From: JBJHBY01 sp050485745
GTDB lineage: Bacteria; Pseudomonadota; Gammaproteobacteria; Pseudomonadales; CAMLJR01
Length of the DNA stretch: 22,899 nucleotides
Direction: 5' to 3'
NCBI GenBank assembly: GCA_050485745.1
Contig: JBJHBY010000021.1
Coordinates: 1-22,899, forward strand
In this document: positions 15,440-22,002 of the stretch, in pieces
How positions within the stretch are numbered: the first letter of the stretch is position 1
Layout of the letters: each line of letters begins with the position of its first letter
The notes under the pieces: model-generated
What the model was told of the DNA's origin: nothing
The model's input: the letters and a program-made list of their open reading frames with translations, nothing else
Database searches by the model: none
Translations under genes and position numbers: made by a program

Positions 15440-16333
15440 ACCGGTGCCGAAGAGTTGCTGGATGCTGGAGAAATCCAGCGCGCCATTGCCTTCGGCCGCC
15501 CTGCGATAGAGCCGATACAGATCGCCTGCCAAGCCACCCATGGGTGTCGCCGAGCCGCTCGCCTGCGCGGTTTCCCGGGCCAGCCCCAGATCCTTGAGCA
15601 TCAGATCCACCAGAAAACCACCCTGGTATCCACGGCTGGCGGGCACACCCTCCATCACCCCAGGCCAGGGATTGTACTTTTCCAGCGACCAGTTGCACCC
15701 TGAACTGTTGCGCATGATCTCCGACAGAACCTTCGGGTCGAGACCATTGTCCACACCCATCTGCAGCGCCTCGGCGGTGCCGATCATATGCACCGCCAGA
15801 AGCATGTTGTTGCAGATCTTGGCAACCGCGCCGGCACCCGGCCCACCCGCGTGAAACACATGATTGCCCATCTTGAGCAGCACTGGCCGCGCGGCCTCGA
15901 CATCCGCCGCGGCTCCGCCGCACATGAAGGCCAGGGTGCCCGCCGTTGCGGCCGCGACGCCACCGGACACCGGTGCATCGATGAAACGCACACCGCGCTG
16001 ACTCGCCGCATCACCGAGGCGACGCGAGGTCTGCGGTGAAACCGTGGAGCAGTCCATGACCAGGGCCTGTGTCGGCATCACCTGCAGCAGCCCGCTCTCG
16101 CCCAGCAGCAGCTTCTCCACGATCGCGCCATTGGGCAGCATGGTGACGACGCAATCCGCATCCGCCACGGCCGCTGCGGCGCTGGCCGCCACCTCGCAGC
16201 CCTGCTCCGCGGCACTCTGCAGCGCGCGGGGGGACAGGTCGAAAACCACGGCGGTCAACCCGCCCCTGACCAGATTGGCCGCCATGGGCGCACCCATGTT
16301 GCCAAGACCGATGAATGCCACACGTATTGTCAT
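15434..16333 (-). CDS. mmsB: 3-hydroxyisobutyrate dehydrogenase
   Basis: A 299-residue beta-hydroxyacid dehydrogenase that oxidises 3-hydroxyisobutyrate to methylmalonate semialdehyde with NAD in valine breakdown. The Rossmann start VAFIGLGNMGAPMAANL carries the GxGxxG-type motif. DAPVSGG (about 120) is the substrate-binding block, and GAVAKICNNML holds the catalytic Lys. The start is ATG 16333 with AGGAGG 5 nt upstream; an in-frame upstream ATG at 16354 would bury that site. It is the last gene of the minus-strand valine operon, but a 338-bp stretch with a gene relic and tandem repeats separates it from the hydratase gene, so it may have its own control. Confidence 0.95.
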   Translation of the reverse strand: MTIRVAFIGLGNMGAPMAANLVRGGLTAVVFDLSPRALQSAAEQGCEVAASAAAAVADADCVVTMLPNGAIVEKLLLGESGLLQVMPTQALVMDCSTVSPQTSRRLGDAASQRGVRFIDAPVSGGVAAATAGTLAFMCGGAAADVEAARPVLLKMGNHVFHAGGPGAGAVAKICNNMLLAVHMIGTAEALQMGVDNGLDPKVLSEIMRNSSGCNWSLEKYNPWPGVMEGVPASRGYQGGFLVDLMLKDLGLARETAQASGSATPMGGLAGDLYRLYRRAAEGNGALDFSSIQQLFGTGH

Positions 16334-16354
16334 GCCGGCCTCCTGTCGAAACAT

Positions 16355-16370
16355 GCCGCCCCGGGGCGGC
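16355..16370. promoter_or_regulatory. 16-bp perfect palindrome upstream of mmsB
   Basis: GCCGCCCCGGGGCGGC is fully self-complementary and lies 22 bp before the mmsB start, just upstream of its ribosome binding site. It could be an operator or a leader hairpin affecting translation. Only the palindrome itself is seen. Confidence 0.45.
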
Positions 16371-16373
16371 CTG

Positions 16374-16426
16374 GCTGTGCTGAATCGCTGTACTGGATAG
16401 CTTTACTGGAATAGCTGTACTGGATA
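16374..16426. repeat. Four-unit 13-14-bp tandem array upstream of mmsB
   Basis: Abutting units: GCTGTGCTGAATC (16374-16386, degenerate), GCTGTACTGGATA (16387-16399), GCTTTACTGGAATA (16400-16413) and GCTGTACTGGATA (16414-16426). Units 2 and 4 are identical. The array sits 40 bp upstream of the mmsB start and next to the hydrolase relic. Confidence 0.85.
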
Positions 16427-16440
16427 CTTGGGCGAATCAG

Positions 16441-16637
16441 AGATCAGCCAGTGGGTGTGGATGATCGCCCCGGGTCGTCGCCATCGAGTGCGGACTGTCG
16501 CAGCCGCACCACATCACCGCCGGCACACAAGGTGCGATCACCGCTGCCACGAATCATCAAAAAGCGCGATGTCGCGGCCAACTGAGGCAAATGTCCCGAA
16601 CAGGACTGGAGCGGATTCCGGCACGGTCGACGCCTGC
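16441..16637 (-). pseudogene. Relic of a crotonase, probably 3-hydroxyisobutyryl-CoA hydrolase
   Basis: The minus strand encodes a short open stretch reading SRFLMIRGSGDRTLCAGGDV followed by VRLRQSALDGDD. This matches the oxyanion-hole block of 3-hydroxyisobutyryl-CoA hydrolases (typically fvlirGaGdRaFCAGGD). It is not a copy of the neighbouring hydratase, whose equivalent block is SEKFFSAGADLNRFN. Nothing of the rest of the roughly 350-residue family is visible: the N-terminal strand, the GGGxG helix and all of the C-terminus are missing. The position between the enoyl-CoA hydratase and mmsB is exactly where the hydrolase gene belongs in valine operons. I read it as a deletion remnant; an assembly collapse is the alternative. 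Confidence 0.6.
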
Positions 16638-16688
16638 TCAGCGGTTCTTCCAATTCAGTGGTTCTGCCAATTCAGCGGTTTTTCCAGT
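16638..16688. repeat. 17-bp tandem triplication of the hydratase gene's 3' end
   Basis: Three abutting 17-bp units: TCAGCGGTTCTTCCAAT (16638-16654), TCAGTGGTTCTGCCAAT (16655-16671) and TCAGCGGTTTTTCCAGT (16672-16688). The last unit is the final codons (W-K-N-R) and stop of the minus-strand hydratase gene. The other two are copies lying beyond the stop, each repeating the in-line TGA. Confidence 0.88.
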
Positions 16689-17445
16689 GCGGCGCGCGCT
16701 TTTCCACAAAGGCTGCCACGCCCTCTTTCTGGTCAGCCGTATCCCAGAGCTTCACGAACAGTTCGCGCTCAGTGGCCATCGCGCTTTCCATGGGCTGGCG
16801 CCTGGCGGCCATGATCAATTGCTTGCAGTAACGCACCGAGGTGGGGCTCTGCTTCTCAACCCTGGCCGCCATCTCCAGGGCCTTTTCCAGCGCCTGCCCG
16901 GTGGGCACGACTTCGTCCACCAGGCCAATGCGCTGTGCCTGCTCGGCCTTGACGCGTTCGCCGAGCAGGATCATGCGCTTGGCCCAGGATTCACCCACCA
17001 GCCACGGCAGCTGCTGCGAACCCAACCCGCAGGGCAGCAGGCCTACCGATGCCTCCGGCAACGCCATCTGCGCCTGCTCCTCGGCCACGCGCAAATCACA
17101 GGACAGAGCCACTTCCAGCCCGCCCCCCATGGCATAACCGGTGATGGCGGCGATCGACACGCCCCGATAGTTGGCCAGGGTGTGGAAAGCCTCGCCGAAG
17201 GCGTTGGCGAACGCAAATGCCTGGCCCTTGTCGTCGTGATTGAAGCGGTTCAGGTCGGCGCCCGCGCTGAAGAACTTCTCGCTCTCACTGGCGATGATCA
17301 GCGCATAGTTGTCGGCATCGTCATCCAGGCCCAGAACATGCTCGCGCAGTTCGTTCAGGCTTTGCGGCGTCCAGGTGTTGGCCGGCGGGTTGGTCATGGT
17401 AATGATGGCCACGTGGCCGCGCTTTTCGAACGTGATAAGGCTCAT
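16672..17445 (-). CDS. Enoyl-CoA hydratase (methacrylyl-CoA hydratase role)
   Basis: A 257-residue crotonase of normal length. The oxyanion block is FFSAGADLNRFN. GYAMGGGLEVALSCDLRVAEE and LPEASVGLLPCGLG supply the second oxyanion glycine and the two catalytic Glu positions. The C-terminus FVEKRAPHWKNR is standard. Its ATG overlaps the acyl-CoA dehydrogenase stop (ATGA), indicating translational coupling. In the valine pathway it would hydrate methacrylyl-CoA to 3-hydroxyisobutyryl-CoA. The assignment to this substrate comes from operon context with mmsA and mmsB, not from diagnostic residues. Its 3' end is tandemly repeated just beyond the stop. Confidence 0.93.
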   Translation of the reverse strand: MSLITFEKRGHVAIITMTNPPANTWTPQSLNELREHVLGLDDDADNYALIIASESEKFFSAGADLNRFNHDDKGQAFAFANAFGEAFHTLANYRGVSIAAITGYAMGGGLEVALSCDLRVAEEQAQMALPEASVGLLPCGLGSQQLPWLVGESWAKRMILLGERVKAEQAQRIGLVDEVVPTGQALEKALEMAARVEKQSPTSVRYCKQLIMAARRQPMESAMATERELFVKLWDTADQKEGVAAFVEKRAPHWKNR

Positions 17446-18608
17446 CGCAGGATCTCCGTTGCGCCGTCGTCGAGCAGTCGCCGCGCCGTGATGACACGCA
17501 TGATTTCATTCGTGCCCTCGAGGATCTGGTGGACCCTCGCATCACGGAAGAAGCGCTCGATCGGATATTCCCGAAGATACCCGTAGCCACCGTGCAACTG
17601 CAGGGCCCGGTTGCAGACCTCGAAGCCGATATCGGTGGCAAAGCGCTTGGCCATTGCACAATAGACGGTTTTTTCCGGGTGGTCGGTATCGAGATGGCTG
17701 GCGGCCAGGCGCACCATTTGTCGCGCTGCGACCAGCTCGGTCAGCATGTCGGCGAGCTTGAACTGCACCGACTGCAGATGCGCAATGGGCGCGGCAAACT
17801 GCTCGCGCCCCCGCACGTAATCCTGGGCGAGGTCGAGGGTCGCCTGCGCGGCACCCACGGAACAGGCGGCGATGTTGACACGGCCACCGTCCAGGCCGCG
17901 CATGGCAATCCTGAACCCTTCACCTTCTTCACCGAGGCGGTAGCTGAGCGGTACCCGCACCTGGTCAAAGGTCAGGGCACGGGTGGGCTGGCTGTTCCAA
18001 CCCATTTTTGCCTCGTTTTTTCCGTAGGTGATGCCCGGCGTGTCCGCCGGGATGGCCAGCGCGGTGATGCCACGAGCGCCCTGCTCGGGCTTGCCGGTGC
18101 GCACCATCACCACCAGCAACTCGGTACTGCCCGCGCCGCTGATGAACATCTTGCTGCCGTCGACCACATAATGGTCGCCCTCGCGACGCGCGCTGGTGCG
18201 CAGGGAACCCGCATCACTACCCGCCCCGGGCTCGGTCAGGCAGTAGGATCCGAGCCTGGCGCCGGCCGTCATCGCGGCGGCCCACTCTCTCTGCAAGACC
18301 TCGCTGCCCCATGTGCAGACCATCCAGGTGACCATGTTGTGGATGGAGAGATAGGCGGCGGTGGAGGTGCAGCCCGCGGCCAGCTCCTCCAGGATGATGG
18401 TGGTGTCCAGACGCGACAGCCCGAGGCCGCCATGGCGCTCCGGGCTGTAGATGCCGCAGAAGCCCAGCGCACCCGCGGCCGCGATGACCTCCCGGGGAAA
18501 GACCTTGTTCTGGTCCCATTCCGCAGCGCGGGGCGCAAGCTCGCCACGTGAAAAATCCCGGGCCGCCTGCTGGAAGGCGCGCTGTTCCTCACTGAGCGTG
18601 AAGTCCAT
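17442..18608 (-). CDS. Acyl-CoA dehydrogenase (isobutyryl-CoA dehydrogenase type)
   Basis: A 388-residue FAD flavoprotein of the acyl-CoA dehydrogenase family. It has the N-terminal helical domain (DFTLSEEQRAFQQAARDF), the middle block YCLTEPGAGSDAGSLRT and the C-terminal block LQLHGGYGYLREYPIERFFRDARVHQ. ILEGTNEIMR contains the catalytic Glu at the MCAD-type position. HGGLGLSRLDTTIILEELAAG and the absence of long-chain extensions fit short branched substrates. In this operon it should oxidise isobutyryl-CoA to methacrylyl-CoA, passing electrons to ETF. ATG 18608 gives the family start MDFTLSEEQ; a GTG two codons upstream (18614) is possible. Neither has a strong ribosome binding site. It begins 10 nt after the mmsA stop. 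Confidence 0.93.
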   Translation of the reverse strand: MDFTLSEEQRAFQQAARDFSRGELAPRAAEWDQNKVFPREVIAAAGALGFCGIYSPERHGGLGLSRLDTTIILEELAAGCTSTAAYLSIHNMVTWMVCTWGSEVLQREWAAAMTAGARLGSYCLTEPGAGSDAGSLRTSARREGDHYVVDGSKMFISGAGSTELLVVMVRTGKPEQGARGITALAIPADTPGITYGKNEAKMGWNSQPTRALTFDQVRVPLSYRLGEEGEGFRIAMRGLDGGRVNIAACSVGAAQATLDLAQDYVRGREQFAAPIAHLQSVQFKLADMLTELVAARQMVRLAASHLDTDHPEKTVYCAMAKRFATDIGFEVCNRALQLHGGYGYLREYPIERFFRDARVHQILEGTNEIMRVITARRLLDDGATEILR

Positions 18609-18618
18609 GGGCACACTC

Positions 18619-20121
18619 TCACTTCAGATGGATCGACATATTGGGCCCAGCGGCTGCGATGTCGGATTCGAACCAGCGCGCGGTGATGGTTTTGGTTTCG
18701 GTGTAGAAGCGCACCGCCTGCTTGCCATACGCATGCTGGTCACCATAGAAGGACCCACGCCACCCGGTGAACGAAAAGAATGGCAGCGGTACCGGGATCG
18801 GCACATTGATGCCCACCTGCCCGACCAGGATCTCATGCTGGTACTTGCGCGCGGCGGCGCCGGAGGCTGTGAAGATGGACGTGCCGTTGCCGTAGGGGCA
18901 GGCATTGACCAGCTCAACGGCCTCATCCAGGGTCTCCACCTCGACGATACACAGCACCGGGCCAAAGATCTCCTCCCTGTAGATAGTCATCCCGGGGGTG
19001 ACGCCGGCAAATACCGTCGGCCCCACCCAGTTGCCATCGGGGTAGCCCTCCACACGACAAGCGGAACCGTCGAGCAGGCAACGCGCGCCCTCGGCCTTGC
19101 CCTGTGCGATCAGATCCAGCACCCGGTCTCTGGCCTGGGGGCTGATCAGCGGCCCGTAGGCCGCGCCGGGATCGGTGTACACCCCCGGCCGGATACGGCC
19201 GATGGCCGCGGCGATATCGTCCGCCCACGCCCGCGCCTCACCCACCAGCACCGCCACCGAAATGGCCATGCAGCGCTGCCCCGCGGCGCCACAGGCGGAG
19301 CCCACCAGGTTGTTGATCAGCTGCCCCTTGTTGGCATCGGGCATCACCACCATGTGGTTCTTGGCACCGGCAAACGCCTGCACCCGCTTGAGATGGCGGG
19401 TGCCGGTACGATAGATATGCTGACCCACCGGCACCGAGCCGACAAAGGAGAGCGCCTGGACATCCGGGTGCGCCAGCAGCTGCTCAACCTGGTCGCGACC
19501 ACCGTGCACCAGCTGCAGAATTCCCCTGGGAGCACCGGCCTGTTCAAACAGCTCCACCAGGCGAGTCGGCGTCAGTGGGTCCTGCTCCGACGGCTTGAGC
19601 ACAAAGGTGTTGCCGCAGGCGATGGCCATCGGGAACATCCACAGCGGGATCATCGCCGGAAAGTTGAAGGGCGTGATGCCGACGCAAACACCAAGCGGCT
19701 GCAGGTAGGAATAGCAGTCAATGCCGCTGGCCACGTTCTCCACCGTCTCGCCCATCATCAGACTGGCGATGTTGGCGGCGTGCTCCACCACTTCAATGCC
19801 GCGCCACACATCGCCCCGGGCATCCTCGGTGGTCTTGCCCAGTTCGCGGGAGATAATCTCCGCCAGCTCGTCCTGGTGCTCCTTGAGCAGCTGCTGGTAC
19901 CTGAGCATGATCCGCGCCCGGGCCGGCACCGGGGTTTCTTTCCAGGTGGCAAAGGCACGCAGCGCCGAGGCCACTGCCGCGTCGACCTCCGCCTCTGTGG
20001 CCAGCGGCACCTGCGTCAGCACTTCCTGCGTGGCGGGATTGGTCACCGGAAGGGTTTGGCTGGAACGGCTTTGCGTCCACTCCCCGTCGATGTAGAGCGG
20101 TACGGTCTGCGGGAATGTCAT
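18619..20121 (-). CDS. mmsA: Methylmalonate-semialdehyde dehydrogenase (CoA-acylating)
   Basis: A 500-residue aldehyde dehydrogenase, the usual size. PFNFPAMIPLWMFPMA (151-166) and VLKPSEQDP bind NAD, FVGSVPVGQHIY is the Rossmann block, and the nucleophile is Cys284 in GSACGAAGQRCMA. AGAKNH (251-256) replaces the Glu-containing motif of ordinary aldehyde dehydrogenases, a known trait of this CoA-dependent group. It converts methylmalonate semialdehyde to propionyl-CoA and CO2 in valine and thymine breakdown. ATG 20121 gives MTFPQTVPLYIDGEW; a longer reading to 20157 overlaps the regulatory region. First gene of the operon, divergent from the mmsR-like regulator. Confidence 0.96.
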   Translation of the reverse strand: MTFPQTVPLYIDGEWTQSRSSQTLPVTNPATQEVLTQVPLATEAEVDAAVASALRAFATWKETPVPARARIMLRYQQLLKEHQDELAEIISRELGKTTEDARGDVWRGIEVVEHAANIASLMMGETVENVASGIDCYSYLQPLGVCVGITPFNFPAMIPLWMFPMAIACGNTFVLKPSEQDPLTPTRLVELFEQAGAPRGILQLVHGGRDQVEQLLAHPDVQALSFVGSVPVGQHIYRTGTRHLKRVQAFAGAKNHMVVMPDANKGQLINNLVGSACGAAGQRCMAISVAVLVGEARAWADDIAAAIGRIRPGVYTDPGAAYGPLISPQARDRVLDLIAQGKAEGARCLLDGSACRVEGYPDGNWVGPTVFAGVTPGMTIYREEIFGPVLCIVEVETLDEAVELVNACPYGNGTSIFTASGAAARKYQHEILVGQVGINVPIPVPLPFFSFTGWRGSFYGDQHAYGKQAVRFYTETKTITARWFESDIAAAGPNMSIHLK

Positions 20122-20249
20122 GGCGGCCCTCGCTGGCTGAGCACCCGATCCCGGCATTGAAGCACAGCCGCCCAGCGGACGACATTGACGATGTTGCCGT
20201 TCAGATGGACTATATTGCTCCTGACATTCGGCCCCGGGCAGCAGAGAAC
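20122..20249. promoter_or_regulatory. mmsA-mmsR divergent control region
   Basis: A 128-bp space between divergent starts. For the rightward gene a TTGACG (20185-20190) and TATATT (20211-20216) are present, but 20 bp apart, so the promoter is suboptimal. A small inverted repeat ACAT-N5-ATGT (20182-20194) overlaps the -35. By analogy with the Pseudomonas mmsR-mmsAB locus this region should bind the AraC-type regulator. Confidence 0.4.
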
Positions 20250-21149
20250 ATGGCGCGGAACCCCGACGAAAACACGGATATCATTACCTCGCGCTGGCCA
20301 CTCCCCTCCCACGGCGTGCGTGTTCTGCTGCCACGTTCAGCGGTCAAATTGCTGCAGACGCACCCCGTCAGCCGCGACCTCTACCCGCTGGCCACCGGCT
20401 ATTACCCGGACGCCCATGGCCACCGCATGCGGCGGCGCAGTCATCCCACGCACCTGTTGATCTACTGCACCGGCGGCAGCGGCCAGCTGCAGGTCGGCGG
20501 GCGCAGCTGGGTCATCACCAGCGGCGACCTGATCGTGCTGCCGGCGGGCCTGGGCCACAGCTATCGCGCCAGCGCGGAAGACCCCTGGAGCATCTACTGG
20601 GTGCACTACGATGGTGAACTGGGCAACGCCTATAACGACCTGCTGGGCGCGCAAACGGTGCAGGCCATCGGCCTGCAGCAACGACTGATTGCAGAATTCG
20701 ATGCCCTGTTCAGCCTGCGCCGGGCCGGGGCCGCCACCACACCCTATCTGCACGGCGCCTGCCGCCTGAAGGCATTGCTGACCGACATCGGCGACATGGC
20801 CACGCGCAGCCCGGAGGACGCAGGCCGCGGCCTCGATCTCGAGCAGATCGAAGAGCTGATGCGCCTGCGCACAGGGGGGGAGCTCAACCTGGACGAGCTG
20901 GCCCGGGAGGCGAGCCTGTCGAAATACCATTTTTCCCGCAAGTTCAAGGCACTGACCGGACACTCACCGATCCAGCACTTTATTCACCTCAAGCTGCGCC
21001 AGGCCTGCCGGCTGCTGGACACCACCGATGCCCCGGTCAAGGTGATTGCCGCCCGCCTCGGCTACGACGACCCGTATTATTTCTCGCGCCTGTTCCGGCG
21101 CGTCGTGGGCCTGTCACCGCGCCAGTACCGCGACAGCCACGCGGCCTGA
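20250..21149 (+). CDS. mmsR: AraC-family regulator of the valine operon (MmsR-like)
   Basis: A 299-residue activator. An N-terminal cupin-like sensor includes HPTHLLIYCTGGSGQLQVGG, LIVLPAGLGHSY and WSIYWVHYDG. The C-terminal AraC domain has ELNLDELAREASLSKYHFSRKF and VKVIAARLGYDDPYYFSRLF as its two helix-turn-helix units, ending in GLSPRQYRDSH. I prefer ATG 20250; ATG 20205 is possible, while the longest reading overlaps the divergent mmsA start. Divergent position next to mmsA matches the known Pseudomonas arrangement in which MmsR activates mmsAB. The inducer is unknown here; 3-hydroxyisobutyrate is the precedent I recall for that family. Confidence 0.88.
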   Translation: MARNPDENTDIITSRWPLPSHGVRVLLPRSAVKLLQTHPVSRDLYPLATGYYPDAHGHRMRRRSHPTHLLIYCTGGSGQLQVGGRSWVITSGDLIVLPAGLGHSYRASAEDPWSIYWVHYDGELGNAYNDLLGAQTVQAIGLQQRLIAEFDALFSLRRAGAATTPYLHGACRLKALLTDIGDMATRSPEDAGRGLDLEQIEELMRLRTGGELNLDELAREASLSKYHFSRKFKALTGHSPIQHFIHLKLRQACRLLDTTDAPVKVIAARLGYDDPYYFSRLFRRVVGLSPRQYRDSHAA

Positions 21150-21160
21150 GGCGGCCTGAG
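21141..21160 (+). repeat. 10-bp tandem duplication at the mmsR stop codon
   Basis: GCGGCCTGAG occurs twice back to back (21141-21150, 21151-21160), duplicating the last codons and TGA stop of mmsR. A partial third copy GCGGTCCCTG follows. Confidence 0.7.
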
Positions 21161-21194
21161 GCGGTCCCTGTCGGGGGCGATCACAGGGCCTCAG
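21156..21194. terminator. Bidirectional hairpin between convergent mmsR and TetR genes
   Basis: CCCTGT (21166-21171) pairs with ACAGGG (21183-21188). Outside a small bulge, CTGAGG (21156-21161) pairs with CCTCAG (21189-21194). The right arm includes the TetR stop codon. There is no T tract, so it is a candidate only. Confidence 0.5.
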
Positions 21195-21847
21195 CCCGCC
21201 CCGCACACCGCCCGCTGCAAAAACGTACTGAGCTCGCCGATGCGGCGGATGATCGGGTAGGCCGGGTCGTGAATCCAGTTGAGGATGACCCCGTTCATAC
21301 CCGCGACGATCATCTCGGCGAGGAAGCCGGGCTCGAAACCCGGCGCGATATCGCCACACGCCCGCCCGTCCTCCAGCAACAGCAGGAATGCCTGGTTGAG
21401 CTGCCGCAGCTGCGCGCTGCTGCGGGTGTCGTCCACGGACAGATCGAGCAGGGTATGGCGGATGAGGCTGCGCTCGAGCTGCTCGAAGCGCGCGAGGTTG
21501 TTGCGCATCGCCTCGAAGAAGCAGGCAAGGCGTTCCGCGGTGCCGGTGTACTGCTCCATCGCCAGTTCGACCAGCGCCTGGGTCTCGCCGAACAACAGGG
21601 CCTCCGCCAGCTCGGTGATGAGGTGCTGGCGCGACGGGAAGTAGTTATAGAACGTCTTGCGCGCCACCTCGGCCCGGGCGCAGATGTCCTCGACCGTGGT
21701 CTCCTCGCAGCCGCGCTCGGCAAACAGGGCGATGGCGGCCTCGGTGATGCGGCCCCGCACCTCCTGCTTGCGGCGCTCGCGCCGGCCCGGCGCCGGGTCC
21801 GCCGCGGCGGGGTCATCCAGGGTGTGCAGGGTGGCGATATCGGTCAC
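21191..21847 (-). CDS. TetR-family transcriptional regulator
   Basis: A 218-residue protein starting at GTG 21847 with GGAGG 7 nt upstream. A disordered basic N-terminus (DPAPGRRERRKQEVRGR) leads into the TetR DNA-binding domain: ITEAAIALFAERGCEETTVEDICARAEVARKTFYNYF in outline, about residues 33-69. A helical ligand domain ends in GMNGVILNWIHDPAYPIIRRIGELSTFL. It is convergent with mmsR and divergent from fbp, with 155 bp between the two starts. The target is unknown; self-regulation from that intergenic region is the simplest guess. It shares no close similarity by eye with the TetR at 4236. Confidence 0.92.
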   Translation of the reverse strand: MTDIATLHTLDDPAAADPAPGRRERRKQEVRGRITEAAIALFAERGCEETTVEDICARAEVARKTFYNYFPSRQHLITELAEALLFGETQALVELAMEQYTGTAERLACFFEAMRNNLARFEQLERSLIRHTLLDLSVDDTRSSAQLRQLNQAFLLLLEDGRACGDIAPGFEPGFLAEMIVAGMNGVILNWIHDPAYPIIRRIGELSTFLQRAVCGAG

Positions 21848-22002
21848 GCGGGGCCTCCGGCCGGTGGTGGTGGGTCGTGGGCGCAGTGCTGGGCAGGGAC
21901 TGATGGTCGCCCCCGTGTTCCCTGACTGGCATAATGGACTGCTTCGCCGGCCCCATCAACGCGTGCGGGCCCGGCCATGCTGAAACCGATGAGAGGAACC
22001 CC

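Noticed and set aside
16374..16688. CRISPR array or phage attachment site
   Set aside because: The repeats are 13-17 bp with no spacers between units, there are no cas or integrase genes, and one array is plainly the hydratase gene's 3' end.
18451..20160. 569-codon plus-strand open frame opposite mmsA
   Set aside because: An antisense shadow in high-GC DNA. The minus strand encodes mmsA with all its motifs, and the antisense product is rich in His/Arg/Gly without domains.
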